DNA of 64,000 nucleotides from an uncultured Prevotella sp. (GCA_934256705.1 CAKQPF010000001.1:1-64000); one strand, 5' to 3'. Positions 1 through 10,230 are shown, numbered from the stretch's first letter. Translations and numbers: made by a program. The notes: a model not told the origin generated them from the sequence alone.

Positions 1-373
1 CAAATCTACTCATTCCCAACTGTTTACGTTCCAACCTCTCTTATTCTCCTTTGGCTGCTTTAGAGCTTTATGTTAACCTCCTAATATCTATGCTTTTACC
101 TTGCAATATCTATGCTATTGCAAAGTGATGTCTTTTTCTTCTGACAAACGAAGCGAAAACAGCCTTAAACAATATCAATGTTTGAAGATGTTGTTTAGTG
201 GTTTTGTTGTTTAGTGATTTTGTTGAATGTATTAACATGACAAACAACCAGACAACGAAACAACTAAACAACCAGACAACTAAACAACCAGACAACGAAA
301 CAACTAAACAACCAGACAACTAAACAACAAAACCATTTATCTCTATTGATATTTTAATCCTCAACCAGAACCA
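1..373. repeat. Intergenic stretch with 22-bp-unit repeats and an ACAAC-type simple repeat
   Basis: No gene is supported here. Positions 77-123 hold a short copy of the 22-bp repeat family (two TATCTATGCT units ending in TATTGCAA). Positions about 235-335 are a simple repeat built from AACAACCAGACAAC and AACTAAACAACC blocks in several near-identical rounds; the same low-complexity text recurs near 36.93, 48.77 and 56.41 kb. At 338-358 there is a half site of the AT-rich family (TATTGATATTTTA). The 69-residue reading frame at 110-319 is only the translation of this simple repeat. Confidence 0.7.
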
Positions 374-1498
374 TTAAAAGCCGAAGATGGCTTTGAGCTT
401 GTCTGAAAGCTCGTCAGTGTCGAATTTTCCTATCATGTTTCCGTCTTTGTCGATAAGGAATTTGGCTGGAAGATTCTTCACTGCGTACATTGCATTGATG
501 TCGCTTGGCGTGTTTGCACCGCGAAGCACGTGATGGAACATCCCTATTCCGTCCTTCTCTACGATATTGCGCCACTTGGCAGGGTCGCGATCATCATCAG
601 CGATGTAGATGAAAGCTAAGCCTTTACTGGAGTATTTCTCGAATAATTGCTTCATGTGCGGGTTGGTATATCGGCATGGTCCGCACCATGTAGCCCAGAA
701 GTCGAGGACTACATACTTGCCTTTGAAGTCGCTAAGGCTAAGAGTCTTGCCATTGATATCCTTCGCTGAAAATGCTGGAGCGGGCTTGCCGTGGCTCGTA
801 CTGAGTCTCAGAGCAATGGTGCGCTCTATCTCCTCCGCTTGTATCATGCCTTTAAGTCCTGGCGCCAGTGCGTCATAGAGGGCTTTGGCGCTGTCAGCAG
901 GGATTGCATTCACTATGCCATGAAGGAGGAAGAGGGATAGTTCCACATCGGGATGGCGACGTATATAGTCCATTGTCTTGGCGTTATAGGTCTCAAAGAT
1001 TGGCTTCAAGGATGCTTCGAGCTTGTATTTGAAGTCCATATCGGATGAGTTTTTCGACAGTACGGCAACGGATTTTATCACTGCAGTCTCTGGTGCTACG
1101 AGTCCATTGTATTCATCTTCCTGTGCCTGCTGCACCGAACCGGTGACTACTGGCGCTGTGGGATTGTAGGCATTGATAGCAATGGTCATGGTACGTGGTT
1201 CGATATAAAACTTTGTCAGCTTATTGATATCGCCATTGAGTGCGCTTTTATCTGTGGATATAAATGCCAGGACATTGTCTATATCGAGCGCTCCTTCAAA
1301 GTGGAACCTGCCGCTGGTGACCATGCAGCTGTCGATTATGTCCTTTCCTCTACCGTCGGTATATGACATATAGAGGTATTTTCCCTCGTCTCCATTGGTA
1401 AATCCATTTACCTTATACTGCCTCTGCGCCACGGCATTGAGGGATGATGTCATAAGGATGGCGAGGAGGATGATGTGGATTGGGATGATTTTTCTCAT
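374..1498 (-). CDS. TlpA-family thiol-disulfide oxidoreductase with DUF4369-like N-domain
   Basis: 374 residues. A signal peptide (residues 1-24, ending NAVAQ) is followed by a DUF4369-like beta domain (about 27-125), a helical linker and a C-terminal thioredoxin fold carrying WCGPC with Cys272 and Cys275. It probably acts in the periplasm as a reductant or oxidoreductase for exported proteins. The frame stays open 18 codons upstream, but that extension is encoded by a copy of the family A hairpin, so the Met at 1498, directly before the signal peptide, is taken as start. It lies 156 bp behind a second TlpA gene and is probably the last gene of the SusC/SusD operon. The substrate is unknown. 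Confidence 0.9.
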   Translation of the reverse strand: MRKIIPIHIILLAILMTSSLNAVAQRQYKVNGFTNGDEGKYLYMSYTDGRGKDIIDSCMVTSGRFHFEGALDIDNVLAFISTDKSALNGDINKLTKFYIEPRTMTIAINAYNPTAPVVTGSVQQAQEDEYNGLVAPETAVIKSVAVLSKNSSDMDFKYKLEASLKPIFETYNAKTMDYIRRHPDVELSLFLLHGIVNAIPADSAKALYDALAPGLKGMIQAEEIERTIALRLSTSHGKPAPAFSAKDINGKTLSLSDFKGKYVVLDFWATWCGPCRYTNPHMKQLFEKYSSKGLAFIYIADDDRDPAKWRNIVEKDGIGMFHHVLRGANTPSDINAMYAVKNLPAKFLIDKDGNMIGKFDTDELSDKLKAIFGF

Positions 1499-1529
1499 GC
1501 TTTGTTGTAATTGGGGGGCGTTGTTTATA

Positions 1530-1560
1530 TTGCCCGGTAATGCGGGCAACACAGTGGCGG
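1530..1560 (+). repeat. Family A hairpin repeat, copy 1
   Basis: Arms TTGCCCG and CGGGCAA flank the loop GTAATG, followed by the conserved tail CACAGTGGC. It lies between the two TlpA genes and supplies the spurious upstream codons of the first one. Confidence 0.85.
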
Positions 1561-1654
1561 CTTCGCTTTATGACATAGATAAAACAGACCTGCCCAGCAT
1601 GGAGCAAAGTGTCTGGACACTCTTCTCCATGATATGACAGGTCAATGGTTATTG

Positions 1655-2761
1655 CTATTCTGCAGGACCAAGTATCTTAGCCACAGTCTCTTCTATCTCT
1701 TTGCCGCGTACTCCTTCAGCGATAATCTTGTTATTCTCATCGAGGACGTAGATTTGTGGTATGCCGATGAGTCTGTATTTGTCGGCTGCTACGCTGTTCC
1801 ATCCGCGCAAATCAGACATCTGATGCCATGTGATGCTGTCAGCCTGAATGGCTTTCTTCCACATTTCAGCCTTTTCATCGAGCGAGATACCTATGACTTC
1901 GAGACCCTTATCCTTGTATTTCTTATATACATTCATGATATTAGGGCTCTCAGCACGACATGGTCCACACCATGAAGCCCAGAAATCCAATATCTTGGCT
2001 TTAGCCTTGATGCCATAGATAGAAATCGGTTCGCCTTCTGGTGTCTTCATCTGAAGGTCAGGGGCAGTGCCTCCTACGATGATACAAGCTATCTGATTGC
2101 TGTAAGGTTTGAGCCATTTTCCAGGCACTGTCTGCTGTGCATTGGTTCCCAAAGCATTGTATCTGGCAGGCAATGTCTTGGTCTTCATGAGTTCATCTAC
2201 ACGCCAAAGCACGAGACTTGCGCTGACGATATTGTCATGCTGCTTGGCGAAAGCGTCCTCAGCCTTGTCGAGTTTCTCCCTGTACTGGTCGTAGAGTGCT
2301 CTGATCTGCGCCATTGCGAAGAAGTCTTCCTTACCGAAATCGCGCTCGATGGCAGCCTTGGCAGAGTCGCGTTCGGTGTATATCTGCAGCTCGGTATTGT
2401 GGAAATCATTGCGCAGCTGCTGGAGTTTGCCTCCTCCGGATATCTTGTATTTGAGCGGATCCTTGATGTCTGCGTCCACATGTACGGTGGATTTCTCGAG
2501 TATGACAGGAATCCTTATGCTGGAATCCACCACGCGGATGCAGGCTGCGGTAGGCTCGCTGACCTTTCCTTTCATGATGAAATGTCCCTTGTCATCGACG
2601 AAGGTGCTTGCCAGAGTGTCGAGTCCATTGGCTGTGCACGCCACGAGATGTATCTTTCTCTCGATGTTCTGGAAGGTTCCTTCAATCTTGTATTGTGCAC
2701 TGATGGTCTGTGCAGATAGGCACATGAGTGCTGTCATGCAGATGGTTGCAGTCTTTTTCAT
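1655..2761 (-). CDS. TlpA-family thiol-disulfide oxidoreductase with DUF4369-like N-domain
   Basis: 368 residues. Signal peptide 1-22 (ends TISAQ), DUF4369-like beta domain about 25-110, helical middle about 115-215, thioredoxin/AhpC-TSA domain from about 232 with WCGPC (Cys265, Cys268). Secreted periplasmic disulfide reductase by family. It follows the PKD-like lipoprotein gene by 83 bp and shares architecture with the next gene, so the two are likely an old duplication. TlpA genes at the end of SusC/SusD operons with DUF4843 and PKD-like lipoproteins are a recurrent Bacteroidetes arrangement; their role in uptake is not known to me. Confidence 0.92.
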   Translation of the reverse strand: MKKTATICMTALMCLSAQTISAQYKIEGTFQNIERKIHLVACTANGLDTLASTFVDDKGHFIMKGKVSEPTAACIRVVDSSIRIPVILEKSTVHVDADIKDPLKYKISGGGKLQQLRNDFHNTELQIYTERDSAKAAIERDFGKEDFFAMAQIRALYDQYREKLDKAEDAFAKQHDNIVSASLVLWRVDELMKTKTLPARYNALGTNAQQTVPGKWLKPYSNQIACIIVGGTAPDLQMKTPEGEPISIYGIKAKAKILDFWASWCGPCRAESPNIMNVYKKYKDKGLEVIGISLDEKAEMWKKAIQADSITWHQMSDLRGWNSVAADKYRLIGIPQIYVLDENNKIIAEGVRGKEIEETVAKILGPAE

Positions 2762-2844
2762 TGTATTCTTGGTTTTCTTGATGTTTTTATGGAAATGGCT
2801 TCGGGGCAGCTTTTTTCCGCCTTTCCGCCATTTCCCTATGGTTA

Positions 2845-4452
2845 TTACTTCTTTCTTTCCTTGTAGGCTACATCTACTATGTCGCCGAGATCCTTGTATT
2901 CCTTCACCTTCTTGAGGTCTCCCATAAGGTTAGGAACATCATACATACGGAGTATGCCGGACTTGTTAGGCTCCATTCCATTGACGGTAGTAGCCACTAC
3001 GAGCTGGTAATTGCGTGCTCGCTCCCAGTCAGCGTATGCTTCCCATGCCACGAAAGGATTGAATTTGATGACCTTTATCGTCTCTCCAGGGAATGAGAGC
3101 ACCTCTTTTGCAGGGGTGTCAGGGTGTCCCATGTCAAACTGATATATCTTGCTGCCGCTGACATAGAATACGTATGGATAGAGATGATGGCATGCAAACA
3201 TTGTGGCATCTTCGATACCTTCGCCCTGTATCTCGCCATAATAGTCCTGAGTGTTATACTCCGTGTATGTACCTTGTTCCCACCAGTTTTCCGGCTCCGT
3301 GTATTCAGCATGCAACTGCATTCCATAGAAGTAGATACGCTTGGTGTCAGGGTCCTTCAGTATGGCGTATATTTCTCCTGACTTGCATGATTCCATCCAC
3401 ACCATGTCCTTTCCTGTCTGTGCAGAGAAGAGGTGTTCGCCCGTAAACTGCATGACAGAAGGGTAACGAGAATTGTTTTTTATGCAGAGGAACTGCTTGT
3501 TGGTCTCGTCATAGAGTACAGCAGGAAGGTGTCCGTAGGTCTTGTCTGCATAGTTTACGTTGTAGCTGGTGCCGATAAAAGGTGCCGCCTTGAATTCCTC
3601 TTTTCCGTTGAGCTTATTGATTTTGAACTCGAAATAGCCATTATCAATGGAGTTATCGAGTGCATATACATCGTGATGATTGTCCACGAGCACCCAGAGG
3701 TCAGGCAGGGCATACTGCGACATGATGGAGCTTTCCACCAATATTTTTTCAGGAGAGACTCCAAATCTCCATTTGAGGTTGTTGTCCTCTCCGGCATGTA
3801 GGTCCTTGTAACTGAGGTTATATGTACCCTTGTCGGTGACGAGAAGGCTCGGTGTCTCCTTCAGGCTGTAGCTATAGATGAGTCTTTTAGGCACTCCAGG
3901 GTTGAACTCAGTGTCGCGCCAGATATTGTGTGCAATGAGGTCATTGTCATTATCGACATTGAATATGATGTCGAGTCTTGGCTTGTCGTTTTCATTGCAT
4001 AGCACCATCCATCCCTCACTGGTCATGGACTTGACCTGCATAGAGAAAGACTTGATAGTGGTGAGTGAGTTTTTCTTGTCCTTCACCTTGAAGAAGCAGG
4101 AGTAGAGTCCAGGATCGAGTGTGACGAACATCTTGAGTTTTCTTTCCTTTGAGACGACGGTCTTGTCGATGTCAGGGATGTTTTCGAAGTCCGTGCCGAA
4201 GGGAAGGAATTTCCATTCGTATTCATAGTCTGCCTCATCATTCTGCCCGATGGATGATTCTATCTTCGGATCGATGATAAGGCTATCTACAAACGCCACC
4301 TTATTGTAGCGCATATTTTCCTCCAGACCAGTGATAGTGAGGTCATTTATGTCATGATAGTCATAGTTTCCCTCATCATCACAGCATGAAGTGACAGCCA
4401 AGCCCATGACTAATGCGAGGGCTGTGGTATATAGATATCGTGCAATCTTCAT
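2845..4452 (-). CDS. PKD-like family lipoprotein of a SusC/SusD locus
   Basis: 535 residues. The lipoprotein signal ends at the lipobox VTSC (Cys23), followed by acidic residues as is common for surface-exposed Bacteroidetes lipoproteins. Residues about 40-140 resemble a PKD/Ig-like beta sandwich; the rest is rich in short strands with repeated W/Y/G motifs, perhaps a propeller-like domain. It sits between the DUF4843 gene (24-bp gap) and the TlpA gene, so it is probably an accessory surface component of the uptake system. Binding partner unknown. Confidence 0.8.
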   Translation of the reverse strand: MKIARYLYTTALALVMGLAVTSCCDDEGNYDYHDINDLTITGLEENMRYNKVAFVDSLIIDPKIESSIGQNDEADYEYEWKFLPFGTDFENIPDIDKTVVSKERKLKMFVTLDPGLYSCFFKVKDKKNSLTTIKSFSMQVKSMTSEGWMVLCNENDKPRLDIIFNVDNDNDLIAHNIWRDTEFNPGVPKRLIYSYSLKETPSLLVTDKGTYNLSYKDLHAGEDNNLKWRFGVSPEKILVESSIMSQYALPDLWVLVDNHHDVYALDNSIDNGYFEFKINKLNGKEEFKAAPFIGTSYNVNYADKTYGHLPAVLYDETNKQFLCIKNNSRYPSVMQFTGEHLFSAQTGKDMVWMESCKSGEIYAILKDPDTKRIYFYGMQLHAEYTEPENWWEQGTYTEYNTQDYYGEIQGEGIEDATMFACHHLYPYVFYVSGSKIYQFDMGHPDTPAKEVLSFPGETIKVIKFNPFVAWEAYADWERARNYQLVVATTVNGMEPNKSGILRMYDVPNLMGDLKKVKEYKDLGDIVDVAYKERKK

Positions 4453-4475
4453 AATTATATCATATTAGAATGTTC

Positions 4476-5252
4476 TTAACCTTGTGATGCTTCACCCATA
4501 GTCATAGGCTCGCCGTCCTCATCGAGCGTAGGATGCTCGTCCAGCCATTGCTGCATATACTTGCCTGCAAACTTGAGGTATCCTGCAGATAGTCCCTGCG
4601 TGGTGTCCTTGAGCCAATCCACTCGGCTTATTCCCATCACGTCGCATATCAGGATACTCTTCTTAGCCGACCACTTTCCGAAGTACTGGTCGCCATAGAT
4701 ACCCCACCATGCAGGCATAGGGAATTCCTCGTCCATGACGATGACGCGCTGATAGTCCATCTCACGTGTGATGAGATTACCCTCCAGGTCGTACTGTCCG
4801 TCGTAACGTGTGTAGATGAATTTGAGTTCATCATTAGGTATAAGGCTTACCTTGAATCGCTTTGGCTTCTCCGCAAGGTCAGCGTCTCTGAGCAGTGTGA
4901 AATAGATATAGGTCTCATTTTCGCCTGCTTTGATGACGTAATCTGTAGGGAATTTCACGTAGTCCCTACCCTCTTTTGCCGCATATTCATCGCCTTCATC
5001 AGTGGTTACGGCAATCTGGAAGTGACGGTCATAATCCTTTGTGTCGCCGATAAGATTGACTTTCAGCCACCATTGTATCTCCTTTACGTCAGAATCCAAT
5101 TGTCCCCAGTGGACCGTGAGTGTGTCCACAAAGGTATTTTTCGTGTCGAAGAAGATGCCAGATTCGCCTTCATAGACGTCCAGATCCTTCTCGCAGCTTG
5201 CCATTACCGATACTATCAGCAACAGCAGGAAAGGTATTATCTTCTTTTTCAT
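4476..5252 (-). CDS. DUF4843 domain lipoprotein
   Basis: 258 residues. Lipobox VMASC (Cys19) then a single domain with the pattern of DUF4843: YEGESGIFFD near residue 27, a YIYFTLLRDADLAEKPKRF-type strand near 114, and a C-terminal part with WWGIYGDQYFGKWS. DUF4843 proteins are found almost only next to SusC/SusD pairs and are thought to be outer-membrane accessory lipoproteins; function not established. The gene is 46 bp downstream of SusD and 23 bp before the PKD-like gene, so co-transcribed. Confidence 0.85.
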   Translation of the reverse strand: MKKKIIPFLLLLIVSVMASCEKDLDVYEGESGIFFDTKNTFVDTLTVHWGQLDSDVKEIQWWLKVNLIGDTKDYDRHFQIAVTTDEGDEYAAKEGRDYVKFPTDYVIKAGENETYIYFTLLRDADLAEKPKRFKVSLIPNDELKFIYTRYDGQYDLEGNLITREMDYQRVIVMDEEFPMPAWWGIYGDQYFGKWSAKKSILICDVMGISRVDWLKDTTQGLSAGYLKFAGKYMQQWLDEHPTLDEDGEPMTMGEASQG

Positions 5253-5298
5253 AGATATTCAGTCTTTTGAATTGTTGGTTATTATTCTGCCGTAGGGC

Positions 5299-6717
5299 TT
5301 AATTGTATTTTGTCTCTCCGTCAGGCAATGGCAGCACATAATTGTTTTCGGTGACAGTTCTTGTGCCATATTGTGACGTAGCGTCCTTGATAGTCTGGAG
5401 GTTGTTTCTCTTATAATAGAAGAACAGCTGTCCCTCGCCCCAGAATTCTCTTATCCACTCTGCGTCGATGTCATTCTGATACATCGTAGCCTTGCTGAGC
5501 AGACCGCGGTGATTACGGAGGGTATTGTAGATTTTGAGGCTCTCATAATAGTCTTCTGAGCACTCTGTAGCAATGAGATAAGCCTCGCTGACCTTAATCA
5601 GAGGTATCATCTGATTGTAGAGAGAGTCAGAGGACTGGCTCTGATACTTATTGAAAATGGAATACGTAGTGCCTGAAATCTCGGTGGAATTCTTGAGCCA
5701 TGCTATGTATCTGTAATCCACTTTCTCATTGTCAAAGATATAGTTGACCACGTCAGTGCGTGGAGCCAGCAGCGTATTGGGCTTGAGATTATTGCCGTCA
5801 AAATTGGCTGAGAAGATGGAATTTCTCTCCAGATTCTGTGCAGAGAACATGATTTCAGAGGAGAATACTCTGTCAGGATTGCTGTTACTGATCTTCATCG
5901 GAGTAATCCAAGGGAAGTTTTTCTCCTGTGCTTCGATGACTTTCATGGCGTGATTGTATGCCTCTTTGTCATTGTGCATATAGTAATATGCTCTTGCCAT
6001 GAGTCCCTGCAGGGCGTAATAGTTGAGTCTCAGATTGCGTGCCTGCCAGAAATCGTCCTGTGGGTCACCGCTGATGCCATACTGAATGACAGGATCTGAC
6101 TTTTCGAGGAGAGCCTCAGCAGCGAGCAAATCCTCCTCCAGTTTCTTCATATAATCTACGCTTGAGAGCTTAGGAGACACTTCCAGTGAATAGACTGTAT
6201 AATAAGGAATGGAGATAGTAGGCTTCTCTGGATTATAGACAGGTCCGAAGAGGCGGAACAAATCGAGATGTAGGAATGCTCTGAGGGCAAGTGCTTCGCC
6301 CTTGATGAGATTGTATTCACGCTCTGAAAGCACGTCGCGACGCTTGTCGCAGTTTTGCAAAAGGCAGTTGACATTAGCAATAAGAGAATACTCTTTGCTC
6401 CAGATGCTGGAGATGATGCCTTTGGTCTCAGTGCCGGCATACTTGAAGTTCATATACTCCTTTACCACTTTGTTGACGTCAGCGACGGCATATCTCTGTG
6501 CGAGTACTTCGATAAATCCGCTTGTCAGCTCTTTTCCATAGATGCTGGACTGATTGAGTTCGACGTAAATGCCGTTGAGAGCCTTCTCAAATCCAGAGAC
6601 ACTGGAGTAGTTGTTCTCCTCCGTGATGCGGTCGCTTGGCTGTATGTCAAGCCAGTCAGAGCATGATGCTAAAGCCGTGATGACCGCCAGCATGATGATA
6701 TATATATTCTTACGCAT
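5299..6717 (-). CDS. RagB/SusD-family surface nutrient-binding lipoprotein
   Basis: 472 residues. Lipobox ASCSDWLDI with lipidated Cys19, typical SusD start, then TPR-like helices (ALNGIYVELN at about 46; LRLNYYALQGLMARAYYY in the middle) and the C-terminal SusD fold. SusD proteins sit as a lid on the extracellular side of the partner SusC barrel and capture the substrate. The stop lies 46 bp from the DUF4843 gene and the start 12 bp after SusC, which confirms a SusC/SusD pair. No glycosidase or peptidase gene is linked, so the substrate class cannot be told. Confidence 0.95.
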   Translation of the reverse strand: MRKNIYIIMLAVITALASCSDWLDIQPSDRITEENNYSSVSGFEKALNGIYVELNQSSIYGKELTSGFIEVLAQRYAVADVNKVVKEYMNFKYAGTETKGIISSIWSKEYSLIANVNCLLQNCDKRRDVLSEREYNLIKGEALALRAFLHLDLFRLFGPVYNPEKPTISIPYYTVYSLEVSPKLSSVDYMKKLEEDLLAAEALLEKSDPVIQYGISGDPQDDFWQARNLRLNYYALQGLMARAYYYMHNDKEAYNHAMKVIEAQEKNFPWITPMKISNSNPDRVFSSEIMFSAQNLERNSIFSANFDGNNLKPNTLLAPRTDVVNYIFDNEKVDYRYIAWLKNSTEISGTTYSIFNKYQSQSSDSLYNQMIPLIKVSEAYLIATECSEDYYESLKIYNTLRNHRGLLSKATMYQNDIDAEWIREFWGEGQLFFYYKRNNLQTIKDATSQYGTRTVTENNYVLPLPDGETKYN

Positions 6718-6729
6718 GGTTATTCCTGA

Positions 6730-9700
6730 TTAAAAGTTGACAGATAATGACATTGAAACGCTTCTGGCGAACGGATATGACGTACCGCGCTCTTCCTTAA
6801 TGGTGGACCATCTGCATATATCATTCATGTATGCACTGACGGTCACGCCCTGAATACCGATCTTGTTCATCAGCTGGTAAGGCAATTCATAGGATATTCT
6901 CACTGACTCAATGGCGAGATAGTTGTTCTTCTGCACGAAGCGTGAAGACATAGGAGTGCTCTCTGTCAGTGATATTCCCTTGAATCGAGCCTTATCTCCA
7001 GGCTTGAGCCAGCGATCATAGAGCGCACGGCGGTCCTGATTGCGTGAGAGGTCGGATGAAGATATATTCTCCACCTTGTCGTAAAGGGTGCTGCTGAATG
7101 CGTCTCCACCGAGGCTATAGCGCAGGAAGAGGCTGCAGGAGAATCCTTTCCAATAGAATGTATTTCCCCACGTTCCCTCGATGTCAGGACGTGTATCTCC
7201 TACTTCTACCTCGTCATCGTAACTGTAATCGAATGTGTATTTGCCATTCTTGGTGATGAAAATCTCTCGTCCTGAGGCTGGGTCGATGCCGGCAGAGCGT
7301 ACAGACCAGAGGGCAGTAGGACTACCTCCGTCATAGTAACGGGTCATGTTCTTGGATAGGTTTTTCTGATTAAACTGGTCGAGCTTGTCGCCCACCTTGT
7401 CATAATATGCTGTATTGTATCTGAACATGAGGCTTGTGGTCCAGTTGATTCTCTCGGAAGGATTGTAGAGGATGGCATATCTCACTGTTCCGTTGATACC
7501 CTCATTGACCTGCTTGCCTATGTTTGCCAAGCGAGAAGTGGTACCCACAGACATCGGAATGCCGATGGAAGCGAGCAGAGGGTCAGTATTCTTGCGATAG
7601 TAGTCGAAAGTGACGTGGAAGCGATTCTTCACACTAAGGTCGAAACCTAAGTTGAAGTCGATGGTCTTCTGCCATGCAAGGTCAGGATCGCCGAAGCCGC
7701 TGATGAGGACACCCGTGCCGAAATAGTTCTGCATCCAGTTGTTGAACTCATAAGTGGTAAGCGTATTGTAAGAGCTGAAATTCTGGTTACCAGGGTTACC
7801 TATTGACGCTCTGAGCTTGAGCATCTGTATTCCGCTGATGTTGTCCTTGATGAATTTCTCATTGTGTATGTTCCATCCGAGTCCGACAGCCCACGTTGTG
7901 GTGAAGCGCTTGTTGGTGCCGAAGACTGATGAACCGTCAGTACGGATATTGGCATCGAGCAGGTAACGGTTGTCATAAGAGTAGCCGCCATTGAAATAGA
8001 AGCTGACAGAGCGTGACTTTGAGTCATAATATCCTGGTTTTCCGCCTTCTGGATACTTATTTGAGAAGGCAGGAGTGGTGAAATTGCCTTCAGGGAATCC
8101 CTGTGCATCAAATGACTTTGAGATGCTCTTGCTCTCCTGAAGCGTAGCTCCCATCACGGCATTTACCTGATGGACATCACTGATAAGCTGACCATAGGTG
8201 ACTGTGACGTCGCCGTCATAGCTGAGGTTGTCAGAACGGTTGTCGCTGTAGGAGCCCTTCTTGAGCTTCTCCACCTGGTCAAACTGTGTGTCCTGTGGTG
8301 AGCGGAAAGACTCTCCGTCACTGGTGGATTTGCTTATGCCGAAGCGTCCGCGCAACCATAACACCTGTAAAGGTCTGTATTCGAGGTTGAAATTATTGCG
8401 CACACCGAATGATTCTCCCTTACTGTAACTGTTCAGACGGTCATTCCACATAGGGTTTCCCACATTGACAGAGACATCATAGACGTCCTTGGTGTCAGCC
8501 TTGTATTCCAGCCATTTCTCCACCTTGCCGCCCTCGCCATACTTAGGATAGTAAGGATTGGCATTGGCATACTCATAGAATTGCACTACAGGATTGTCGA
8601 ACGAGGTGACATCCACAGTGAGAATATTGGAGAAAGTCAGTTTGCCCATGCGGTAAAGGAGATTGAGATTACCGCTCATCACTTCACGGTTTGACTTCTT
8701 CATCACGCCCTTGATATCGTTATAGCTCACTCCGAGACTATATCTGAACTGCTCATTTCCGCCTTCAGCATTGAGATAGTGGCGCTGATTGAATCCAGTG
8801 CGCAGAGGTTCAGACATCCAATATGTATCGACACCGCGCAGCACATTCTGCAAGAGACGGTTGTAACGCTTCTCCTGGGCTTCCTGCTGGTCTGCAATAT
8901 TTGAAGTGAAATGGCCTGCGAGACGCTCGAATTCGAGTTTCTCGGCTGCGTTCATCAGGTTATAGTCTGTGAGGTCGGCAAAAGAAATGTTGTAGTTGCC
9001 GCTATAAGATACTTTAAGTTTTCCCATTTCCGGCGACTTAGTCTCTACTACGATAACGCCGTTGGCCGCCTTGGAACCATAGATAGCTGTGGAAGCGGCG
9101 TCCTTCAGGATGGTGACAGATGCGATGCGGTCCATACTGAGGTCCATGATGGTCTGGAGAGTGGTCTCGAAACCGTCGAGAATAAACAAAGGCTGGTTAG
9201 GGTCCTGTCCGAATGTTTCCTTCAGACCTACGATACTTGTCTTGCCACGCACCTCGAGGTCAGGCAGCTTGTTAGGGTCGGAACCGAACTCATTGTTCTC
9301 CAATACATTGAAAGCAGGGTCGAGAGCCTTGAGACTTTGGATAAGATTGAGGTTGCCCACATTCTTCAGTTCCTCTGCCTTATATGTCTGTGAAGAACCT
9401 GTAAAGCTCTCTTTCTTACGGGTATAGAGACCGGTCACCACCACTTCGTCGATGGCACTCTTGTCCGTCTTGAGCACTACCTTGATCTTCTTGCCGGGTT
9501 TCTGTTTCGCCAGAATGATGGTCTGGGTCTCCATTCCCACGCATGAGACGCGGAGATTCTTGACAGAAGCAGGAAGATTCTTGATGATGAAGTTGCCTTC
9601 CATGTCGGTGATGAAAGTCTCCTTTGTCCCGACAGCCTGGATGGTGACGCCCATTATCGGATCCCCCTCGTCAGCCGTGACGACAACTCCCGTGATGGTT

Positions 9701-9777
9701 GGCCAAGTGTCTTGCGCCAACGCAGCTTGCAGGCTCATAATCAACGCCGCAAGCAGAAATGTCAGTTTCTTTTTCAT
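6730..9777 (-). CDS. SusC/RagA-family TonB-linked outer membrane protein
   Basis: 1015 residues. Signal peptide 1-21 (AALAQ), carboxypeptidase-D-like regulatory domain about 27-105, TonB-box-like DEVVVTG at about 114, plug domain with the SusC signature (LEVRG, PLFILDG, ASVTILKDAASTAIYGSKAANGVIVV) and a large beta barrel ending in an aromatic residue (SVNF). It transports substrate delivered by SusD through the outer membrane using TonB energy. First gene of a probable six-gene operon. The leader contains a TAnnTTTG promoter element; no anti-sigma or hybrid two-component regulator is adjacent. Confidence 0.96.
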   Translation of the reverse strand: MKKKLTFLLAALIMSLQAALAQDTWPTITGVVVTADEGDPIMGVTIQAVGTKETFITDMEGNFIIKNLPASVKNLRVSCVGMETQTIILAKQKPGKKIKVVLKTDKSAIDEVVVTGLYTRKKESFTGSSQTYKAEELKNVGNLNLIQSLKALDPAFNVLENNEFGSDPNKLPDLEVRGKTSIVGLKETFGQDPNQPLFILDGFETTLQTIMDLSMDRIASVTILKDAASTAIYGSKAANGVIVVETKSPEMGKLKVSYSGNYNISFADLTDYNLMNAAEKLEFERLAGHFTSNIADQQEAQEKRYNRLLQNVLRGVDTYWMSEPLRTGFNQRHYLNAEGGNEQFRYSLGVSYNDIKGVMKKSNREVMSGNLNLLYRMGKLTFSNILTVDVTSFDNPVVQFYEYANANPYYPKYGEGGKVEKWLEYKADTKDVYDVSVNVGNPMWNDRLNSYSKGESFGVRNNFNLEYRPLQVLWLRGRFGISKSTSDGESFRSPQDTQFDQVEKLKKGSYSDNRSDNLSYDGDVTVTYGQLISDVHQVNAVMGATLQESKSISKSFDAQGFPEGNFTTPAFSNKYPEGGKPGYYDSKSRSVSFYFNGGYSYDNRYLLDANIRTDGSSVFGTNKRFTTTWAVGLGWNIHNEKFIKDNISGIQMLKLRASIGNPGNQNFSSYNTLTTYEFNNWMQNYFGTGVLISGFGDPDLAWQKTIDFNLGFDLSVKNRFHVTFDYYRKNTDPLLASIGIPMSVGTTSRLANIGKQVNEGINGTVRYAILYNPSERINWTTSLMFRYNTAYYDKVGDKLDQFNQKNLSKNMTRYYDGGSPTALWSVRSAGIDPASGREIFITKNGKYTFDYSYDDEVEVGDTRPDIEGTWGNTFYWKGFSCSLFLRYSLGGDAFSSTLYDKVENISSSDLSRNQDRRALYDRWLKPGDKARFKGISLTESTPMSSRFVQKNNYLAIESVRISYELPYQLMNKIGIQGVTVSAYMNDICRWSTIKEERGTSYPFARSVSMSLSVNF

Positions 9778-9940
9778 ACAGAAAAGATTTAGTTAAAAAA
9801 ATAATGTTCGTGTGTCTGTGTCTGTAAATGCAAGTTCATGTAAGTGTGAAATCATGTAGTATCGGAGCAGTGATATCAAGATAAAATATCTACGCTCCAA
9901 AAATCGTGCATGGTACTTTTACAAAAATTAAATTTCGGTG

Positions 9941-9948
9941 CAAAGGTA
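9941..9948 (-). promoter_or_regulatory. Bacteroidetes -7 box upstream of SusC
   Basis: Reads TACCTTTG on the minus strand followed by CAC, about 165 nt before the SusC start. No good -33 TTTG at the usual 20 nt spacing is seen; the nearest upstream TTTG is 13 nt away. Activator dependence is possible. Confidence 0.5.
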
Positions 9949-10230
9949 TATCAAAGCGTGGCAAATTATGTTTTTATTAGGTTAAATAAGGTTAAATGCA
10001 AGAAATTTGTAGATAGAAATATAAATTTTATGACATTATGTCCAGCCAAAAACGCTGAAAACAGCCTTATTCTGGTGATTGCCAAGCGATGATTGTATCG
10101 ACGAAAAGACACGGAACTATAAAAATAAACATGAAATAACACATCGTCATTTCACCTATGTCAGCAATGGGTACATCGGAGAAAAAATGCCTTGTGAAAG
10201 GCTTTCATTTTGGGAGGGCGGAGACATCAT

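Noticed and set aside
1499..1552. N-terminal extension of the first TlpA gene
   Set aside because: The extra 18 codons come from a family A hairpin and would bury the signal peptide.
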